Shown here: positions 5,135 to 9,447 of the stretch, piece by piece
Layout: every line of letters starts with the position of its first letter
Numbering within the stretch: the first letter of the stretch is position 1
Source of the DNA: CAZWCE01 sp964632505
GTDB taxonomy: Bacteria; Planctomycetota; Planctomycetia; Pirellulales; Thermoguttaceae
DNA length: 9,447 nt
Reading direction: 5' to 3'
NCBI GenBank assembly: GCA_964632505.1
Contig: CAZWCE010000044.1
Coordinates: 1 to 9,447, forward strand
Notes under the pieces: generated by a model
Database searches by the model: none
Seen by the model: the letters and a program-made list of their open reading frames with translations, nothing else
Told to the model about the DNA's origin: nothing
Position numbers and translations under genes: made by a program

Positions 5135-6043
5135 ATGAAAAAAAATCCTCTGAATCGTATCCTTCTCTGCGCCGTGGCTTGTTCCGTTATCGTACTGCAA
5201 TCCAATGAAACTTGTCTCGCGAAACCGGGGCTCGTGCTGGTCGCCCATGGATCTCCTAGCCCGACGTGGAACGAGGCCGTGATGAAGTTCGAAGCCCAGA
5301 TCCAGCAGGAAGCCCAAAAGGAGGGGATCTTTCAAGCGGTCCGCGTCGCGATGCTCGAGTTCGCCGAGCCAAGTGTTCCCGAAGCGGTGGCTGAACTTGA
5401 AGCCCAAGGCTGCGACTCCATCGTTGCGGTTCCCCTTTTCATCGCTCCTTCCGGTCATAGTCTGTTCGATGTGCCGGCGGTTCTGGGAATCTACCACTCG
5501 CCCGAAATTGCAGCGGTTCTTAAGGAGGAAGGAGTCCAGGTCGCTCGGCCGAAGGTTCCGATTTGTCTTACGGGAACCTTCTCTTCCGGTGATCTACTGG
5601 AGAGATACGCTCTTTCGGAGATCCGCAAACTGTCGCGGAACCCGGAAGAGGAAGCGATCGTTTTTCTTCTGCACGGCGACGACCATCATCGTGGCCTCAT
5701 TGAAGAGCGCATGCGTCGGCTCACGACCCGTTGTTGTGGGGAGGCAAAGATCGGTCATGGTGACTGGGCCTATATCGGCGTCGGGCAGAAATATCTTGGT
5801 CCCGGTACGGGGATGATCAAGCAGGCCCTGGAGAAAAAGGCGAGGGTACTCGTCATTGGGATCTACGTTTCACTGCCTGCCAAGCGGCTGCACGATCGGG
5901 TCGTTGGACGTGAAAAAAAGAACGATCCCGGCTTCTCGCTTTTTGAAGACGATCAGGTGGTCTTCTCTCGCGACGCTCTCATCGGATATGAGGAAACCAT
6001 TCATTGGGTCCTCGAAATGGCCAATGGTGCCGTGAAGAAGTGA
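5135..6043 (+). CDS. exported CbiX/CbiK-type class II tetrapyrrole chelatase
   Basis: A 302-residue protein of the CbiX/SirB/CbiK family, whose members insert cobalt, iron or nickel into tetrapyrroles. Residues 1-29 are a signal peptide (MKKNPLNR, a hydrophobic core LLCAVACSVIVLQ, likely cleavage after CLA), so it should work outside the cytoplasm, unlike ordinary CbiX. The N-terminal domain (about 32-145) has the family signature: LVAHGS with H38, E75 and E78, then PLFIAPSGHSLFDVP with H108 as second metal ligand. The C-terminal domain (about 150-298) repeats the fold, with FLLHGDDHH (H160, H164, H165) and a later H233. Two-domain length fits CbiX-long and CbiK. RBS AAGGA (5122-5126) is eight bases before the ATG. 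The closest functional precedent is the periplasmic CbiK-P of Desulfovibrio vulgaris, proposed to act in iron or haem handling. Nearby hemP supports that reading; metal and direction of reaction are unknown. Confidence 0.85.
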   Translation: MKKNPLNRILLCAVACSVIVLQSNETCLAKPGLVLVAHGSPSPTWNEAVMKFEAQIQQEAQKEGIFQAVRVAMLEFAEPSVPEAVAELEAQGCDSIVAVPLFIAPSGHSLFDVPAVLGIYHSPEIAAVLKEEGVQVARPKVPICLTGTFSSGDLLERYALSEIRKLSRNPEEEAIVFLLHGDDHHRGLIEERMRRLTTRCCGEAKIGHGDWAYIGVGQKYLGPGTGMIKQALEKKARVLVIGIYVSLPAKRLHDRVVGREKKNDPGFSLFEDDQVVFSRDALIGYEETIHWVLEMANGAVKK

Positions 6044-6109
6044 TTTCCAACTGCCTGCATGGATCGTAGAATTCGCAAACACGTCGTGATTGTCCGTGAG
6101 TTCATTCAT

Positions 6110-6131
6110 GACATCCCATCCCCATGATGTC
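6110..6131. repeat. inverted repeat in the chelatase/jelly-roll spacer
   Basis: GACATC (6110-6115) and GATGTC (6126-6131) are reverse complements around ten bases. A second small stem, GCATC/GATGC (6174-6178, 6185-6189), lies immediately before the terminator. They may be operator or leader elements for the downstream pair; no convincing -35/-10 was found beside them. Confidence 0.25.
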
Positions 6132-6194
6132 CACGGAAGTGGTCATCGGAGCTTATCGCGCACTTGAAAAGACGCATCATGGAAGATGCTCTCG

Positions 6195-6238
6195 CGACCG
6201 AGACCGTATTCCTCCTCTCGCGGTCTCGGTCGATTTTT
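6195..6238 (+). terminator. strong intrinsic terminator
   Basis: CGACCGAGACCG (6195-6206) and CGGTCTCGGTCG (6221-6232) form a perfect GC-rich 12-bp stem around a 14-base loop, followed by ATTTTT (6233-6238). It lies 151 bases after the chelatase stop and only 34 bases before the next start codon. It could end the chelatase transcript, or, if the promoter of the next pair lies upstream, act as an attenuator for it. Confidence 0.85.
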
Positions 6239-6272
6239 CCCAACCTTCACTTTGGTTCCATGGAGTTCCATC

Positions 6273-7490
6273 ATGAGAAATACATTCGTACAATCCCTTT
6301 TCGGGTTTGCTATGATTTCCATACTGCTTAGTTACTGCGCAAAGGCTTGCCATGCCGAAGAGCTTTCGCAAGAGAAAAAGGTCGATCTCCTTCTCGATGA
6401 ACTCGAGGGCGAGCTCAATGTCAATCGACCGAACTCGAAGGCGATTGCGATACTATGGAACGAACTGAATTCAGATAATGTGGACCTCATCTTGCCGATC
6501 TTGGAAAGAATCGATCGCGCCGATTCACGTGTCACGGTCAACTGGCTGGTCGCGGGGCTCGATTCCGTTTTTCAGCAAATACTCAAGTCGACAACGGACC
6601 GGGAAAGACTCGTCGCTCCTCTCAAGAAAGTCCTTCACGATCGCAATCGCTCGGGCTACACACACCGCGCCGCCCTTGATTGCCTCGAACAGGTCGTTCC
6701 CGATTATCGGGAAAAGGTATATGCCCAATCGTTGGGTGATCCCGTTTTCGGGCATCAAGCGGCCCTTTTTTCGATGGAACGGGCGGATGCCGCCAAGGAA
6801 GCGGGCAATAACGACAAGGCCTTGTCCCTGTATCGGGAAGCCTTGCAAGGTTCTACGGACTACGAGTTGTGTGTGCAATTGGCGGAAAAAATACAGCAGG
6901 AAGGAGAGGCGGTCGATCTGGCCGAGCAGCTCGGGATCCTCCGCCATTGGACGGTGCTCGGACCTTTTCCGGGTCACCAGAACGCGGCGTTTGAAAACGC
7001 TTATCCCCCCGAACAGTCTGTTTTCTTTGGCGAATCCGTCACGTACCGAGATAAAGAGTATCGCTGGCAGCCTCTTCCCTGGAGTGAGGAATCGATGACG
7101 TGCGATTTCAAGGAAGTGTTTGGCCCTATAGACGACGCCGTGGCGTTCGCCTGCACTGAGGTGGTCGCCGAAAATGAGAAGATCGTCCGATTGTGCGTCG
7201 GTGCTGACGACAATGTTGCCATTTGGTGCAATGGGAAGAAAGTGTTCGAGTTTCCTCATTATAACAATCACCTTCGCCCTGATCGTCATCAAGTAGATTG
7301 CAAGCTCAAAAAAGGGGTCAATCGCTTGTTGTTGAAAGTCGCGGAAGTAAAAAGTGATCCGAAATCAAGGGGTGGTGCTCCTCCTCGCTGGCGATTTGTC
7401 GCGAGGTTGGTCGACGAATCGGGACACGGTATGATCTTTCCACCAAGTGAGAAGATACGAGAACTTGCAAAAACGGAGAACGAGCAATGA
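6273..7490 (+). CDS. exported helical-repeat and jelly-roll (galactose-binding-like) protein
   Basis: A 405-residue protein with a signal peptide (MRNTF, hydrophobic 9-21, likely cleavage after ACHA at residue 28). Residues 29-210 are mostly alpha-helical, with a TPR-like helix pair at about 163-205 (ERADAAKEAGNNDKALSLYR). From HWTVLGPFPG (215-224) to about 385 is a beta-rich domain like the PA14/jelly-roll modules common in planctomycete exported proteins, with ADDNVAIWCNGKKVF (301-315) and a KKGVNRLLLKV strand (326-336). It probably binds a ligand or partner; no catalytic motif is seen. Start: ATG at 6273 has GGAG at 6262-6265, and is followed by the signal peptide. The longer frame from 6186 would begin inside the terminator hairpin and is rejected. 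Its stop overlaps the start of the propeller gene, so the two are translationally coupled and probably work together. Confidence 0.75.
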   Translation: MRNTFVQSLFGFAMISILLSYCAKACHAEELSQEKKVDLLLDELEGELNVNRPNSKAIAILWNELNSDNVDLILPILERIDRADSRVTVNWLVAGLDSVFQQILKSTTDRERLVAPLKKVLHDRNRSGYTHRAALDCLEQVVPDYREKVYAQSLGDPVFGHQAALFSMERADAAKEAGNNDKALSLYREALQGSTDYELCVQLAEKIQQEGEAVDLAEQLGILRHWTVLGPFPGHQNAAFENAYPPEQSVFFGESVTYRDKEYRWQPLPWSEESMTCDFKEVFGPIDDAVAFACTEVVAENEKIVRLCVGADDNVAIWCNGKKVFEFPHYNNHLRPDRHQVDCKLKKGVNRLLLKVAEVKSDPKSRGGAPPRWRFVARLVDESGHGMIFPPSEKIRELAKTENEQ

Positions 7491-8791
7491 AGACCTTCCA
7501 TGCATTTATTGGTGTTTTATGCGTGTATATGTTCTATTTTACATGCTATCAGGCAAAAAGCGATTCGTGGCCTCACTGGCGGGGGCCAGGGCGAAACGGG
7601 AACAGCCCAACGGAGGAGACTCCTCTGAAATGGAATGGCCACGAAGGAATTCAATGGAAAACCGAGCTGCCTGGAGTCGGTTATTCGTCGCCGGTGGTTT
7701 CAAATGATCGGGTTTTTCTGACGGCAACCTCGGGGCCGAAGAACGACCGGCTGCATGTGATCGCCTTCGATGTCGATCGTGGGAACATTCTGTGGCACCG
7801 CCGTTTCTTCGGGCTGGTAATGCGAAAATTATACAAAACCCGCCCCCCGAGAGGCAAAGCGGTTCCGACGATCGCCGTCGCGGAGGGAAATGTCGTCGCT
7901 GTTTTCGGCACCGGAGATATCGTATGTCTCGATATTCAAGGACGCCCGAAATGGTTTCGATCGCTGGCCGAAGAGTATGGACCGATTGAAAACGAGTACG
8001 GTTGGTCCACTTCTCCGGTCATCGAGGATGGAAAGGTGTTCCTGCAAGTGGATCACGACGCAGACTCGTACCTCATCGCCATTGATCTTCATTCGGGAAT
8101 CACCCGATGGCGAACTCTGCGCCCCTTGGCAAATGATAATTGGAGCACTCCGGCGATTATTTCAACCCAAGGGATGAAACAGATCGTTTGCCTCGGCACC
8201 CGACGCCTCGATGCTTATCGCTTGAACGATGGTACCCCACTGTGGTTTGTCGAAGGAGGAGCGAGACAGTGCTGCCCGACTCCGATCGTCGTGGATCAAG
8301 AGATCTATGTCTCCTCGGATCCCGGCGGGGTGGTGATGAAGATTCAGCCCAACGGTCAATCAGGAGATCAGTCCTTGGAGTCGGTGATTTGGTCTTCGCG
8401 TTCCGGGACCGCCTTTGTCCCCTCGGCGATCGTCGCGCGTGATCACTATTTCAGTATGTCCGATCGTGGGATTCTCTCCTGCCTCGATCTTGAAACCGGC
8501 GATATGGTAGAACAAAAGCGGATCGGTGGCCGTTACTACGCTTCTCCCCTATACGCTGGTGGGAAACTTTTCTTCACGAATCTGGAGGGCAAGACTACGG
8601 TCGTACAAGCCGGCGCCAAGCTGGAAGTGCTCGCGGAAAATGAACTGGGAGAACCGGTTGCAGCCTCACCCGCGATTGCGCAAGGTCGCCTGTTCCTTCG
8701 GGGCTCCGGTCACCTGTTCTGCATCGACGGTATAGAAGGAAAACATACCGCCCAACAAGCTCGCAGTGCTGGAGATTCCGAGCGCCGCTGA
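7487..8791 (+). CDS. exported PQQ-like (BamB/quinoprotein-type) beta-propeller protein
   Basis: A 434-residue protein. It starts with a hydrophobic export signal (about 6-20), then WPHWRGPGRNGNS (28-40), the entry motif of the planctomycete PQQ-like propeller family. About eight beta-propeller repeats follow, each built as xSPVV..dgkVfl....G.l.ciD...G..lW: starts near residues 66, 126, 171, 218, 263, 310, 350 and 388. Members are exported and often serve as binding scaffolds; the motifs of a true PQQ-dependent dehydrogenase active site were not seen, so enzymatic activity should not be assumed. The ATG overlaps the previous gene's TGA (ATGA), with GGAG at 7475-7478 as RBS. Its partner is the helical/jelly-roll protein. 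Whether the pair belongs functionally with the chelatase upstream is open, given the terminator between them. Confidence 0.88.
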   Translation: MKTFHAFIGVLCVYMFYFTCYQAKSDSWPHWRGPGRNGNSPTEETPLKWNGHEGIQWKTELPGVGYSSPVVSNDRVFLTATSGPKNDRLHVIAFDVDRGNILWHRRFFGLVMRKLYKTRPPRGKAVPTIAVAEGNVVAVFGTGDIVCLDIQGRPKWFRSLAEEYGPIENEYGWSTSPVIEDGKVFLQVDHDADSYLIAIDLHSGITRWRTLRPLANDNWSTPAIISTQGMKQIVCLGTRRLDAYRLNDGTPLWFVEGGARQCCPTPIVVDQEIYVSSDPGGVVMKIQPNGQSGDQSLESVIWSSRSGTAFVPSAIVARDHYFSMSDRGILSCLDLETGDMVEQKRIGGRYYASPLYAGGKLFFTNLEGKTTVVQAGAKLEVLAENELGEPVAASPAIAQGRLFLRGSGHLFCIDGIEGKHTAQQARSAGDSERR

Positions 8792-8868
8792 ACTGCAAAC
8801 AGATTACCGACGCTGCCACCCGGGAGGTGAGCGAACTGTCGGCAATAGCAAGGGAGTCGGATCCACCG

Positions 8869-8886
8869 GGACAATGTAATTTGTCC
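8869..8886. terminator. hairpin between converging genes, possible two-way terminator
   Basis: GGACAA-TGTAAT-TTGTCC is a perfect six-base-pair stem, extendable by one G-U pair and a bulged CCG/CGG. It lies between the stops of the propeller gene (8791) and the converging minus-strand gene (8930). A second stem, CCTCG/CGAGG, overlaps its right side (8885-8901). No long T run on either strand, so efficiency is doubtful. Confidence 0.35.
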
Positions 8887-8929
8887 TCGGTAATCGCGAG
8901 GTCCTTTATCTCACGGACATTGGGCCGCA

Positions 8930-9447
8930 TCAATTTTCTATTTCTGTGCAAGGTTGTATCCTCACGGCGTCGGCCTGGACATGGCCGTTTGCCTCGTCCG
9001 CGGAAATCGTCACGGAGATCGGTTCGGACGGATCAAGGGCATAGGTTTCCAGTCGATTCCATTTCCCCCCTCCGGTTCGTTGATTGATCCGGAATTCCCC
9101 TTGAATCGCCTCGCCACGTCGAATAATGACACGGGCGTTGGTGGCATAACGGATCGGATCGCTGATATCGTTGATCCACCGGAGAGCGACTTCGTACCTT
9201 CCCGATTCAGGAACCTTCATGAAAAAGGTGACGGATCGATTCGGCTCCGGCGGCGAGCGAAGAAGATCGGTCCCGTAAAAGCCGCCCGGTGCGGAAGAGA
9301 CCGGTTCCCAATCGCCGGTAATCGTGACTGAGGAGGCATTGCGATTATCGAGGTAGATCGTCTCGAGAACACCCGGCTGGTAGGCTGTGTAAAGGTCGGT
9401 GTGTCCGATCTTGCCGATGCGTTCTTCTCCCGATCGGATTTCCGAAA
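8930..9447 (-). CDS. C-terminal part of a protein with a golvesin/xanthan-lyase-type domain (5' end outside window)
   Basis: The minus-strand frame is open without a stop from the right edge to a TGA at 8932-8930, giving at least 171 residues. An internal ATG at 9220 is not the start, because the domain begins well before it. From about 9370 leftward the sequence follows the golvesin/Xly carbohydrate-binding-like pattern: a strand pair ending GDWEPVSSAPGGFYGTDLL, then VPESGRYEVALRW, YATNARVII, FRINQRTGGGKWNRL and a final GHVQADAVRIQP. This domain commonly ends secreted polysaccharide lyases and planctomycete FAD-dependent oxidoreductases, among others; the catalytic part is not in the window, so the protein's activity cannot be named. 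It converges on the propeller gene, with 138 bases between the two stops. Confidence 0.75.
   Translation of the reverse strand, partial: SEIRSGEERIGKIGHTDLYTAYQPGVLETIYLDNRNASSVTITGDWEPVSSAPGGFYGTDLLRSPPEPNRSVTFFMKVPESGRYEVALRWINDISDPIRYATNARVIIRRGEAIQGEFRINQRTGGGKWNRLETYALDPSEPISVTISADEANGHVQADAVRIQPCTEIEN

Noticed and set aside
4619..5497. 292-codon minus-strand open frame
   Set aside because: Antisense across the end of the DUF1559 gene and the start of the chelatase; both plus-strand proteins show clear family motifs.
6186..6272. 29-residue upstream extension of the jelly-roll protein
   Set aside because: It is encoded by the terminator hairpin itself and would bury the signal peptide; ATG 6273 has a proper RBS.
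5041..8901. CTCGGTAATCG occurring in hairpins after both the DUF1559 and the propeller gene (5042-5052 and 8886-8896)
   Set aside because: An 11-base match is expected by chance several times in a window this size, and the surrounding stems differ, so it is not a supported repeat family.
1..9447. CRISPR array, tRNA, rRNA, insertion sequence or attachment site
   Set aside because: No regularly spaced repeats, no tRNA-like cloverleaf noticed, no transposase or integrase frame, and no flanking terminal repeats.

Overview
The window looks like a chromosomal segment from a Planctomycetota bacterium. The support is a DUF1559 protein with a prepilin-type N-terminus and the family's H-X9-DG C-terminal motif, an exported PQQ-like beta-propeller that opens with the planctomycete-style WPHWRGP motif, a paired exported helical/jelly-roll protein, and a C-terminal golvesin/xanthan-lyase-type domain. 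These identifications come from sequence recognition, not from a database search.

Left part (1-2242, all minus strand): a probable operon reading leftward, padR-like regulator -> BioB-like radical SAM enzyme -> exported rhodanese. The regulator and the radical SAM gene are 11 bases apart; the rhodanese follows after 56 bases. A good RBS plus TTG at the very left edge may start a fourth gene. A -35/-10 pair lies ahead of the regulator, with a small dyad over the -10 that could be its autoregulatory operator. The radical SAM enzyme has the CX3CX2C cluster loop and a BioB-like layout, but in a hand alignment it lacks two of the three cysteines that hold the auxiliary cluster of true biotin synthase, so its substrate is unknown.

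Middle (2619-6238, plus strand): a strong sigma70-like promoter (TTGACA-17-TATATT) starts a series of small or exported genes: a DUF2946-like membrane or periplasmic protein with an H-X4-C-X2-C motif, a 63-residue HemP-type hemin-uptake protein, a DUF1559 pseudopilin-like protein, and a CbiX/CbiK-type two-domain tetrapyrrole chelatase with a signal peptide. HemP beside an exported chelatase suggests haem/tetrapyrrole or iron handling outside the cytoplasm. A strong intrinsic terminator (12-bp perfect stem plus a T run) lies at 6195-6238. Gaps between these genes are wide (129-337 bases), so they may form several transcripts.

Right part (6273-8791, plus strand): two translationally coupled genes (ATGA overlap) encode a helical-repeat plus jelly-roll exported protein and an eight-repeat PQQ-like propeller. 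A converging minus-strand gene (8930 to beyond the right edge) is present only as its C-terminus, a golvesin/Xly-type carbohydrate-binding-like domain.

The most interesting reading is a possible planctomycete haem or metal-tetrapyrrole acquisition locus built from HemP, a DUF2946-like protein and an exported chelatase that keeps histidines in both halves. Next to it is an uncharacterised BioB-like radical SAM operon with its own regulator. No tRNA, rRNA, CRISPR array or insertion sequence was seen.
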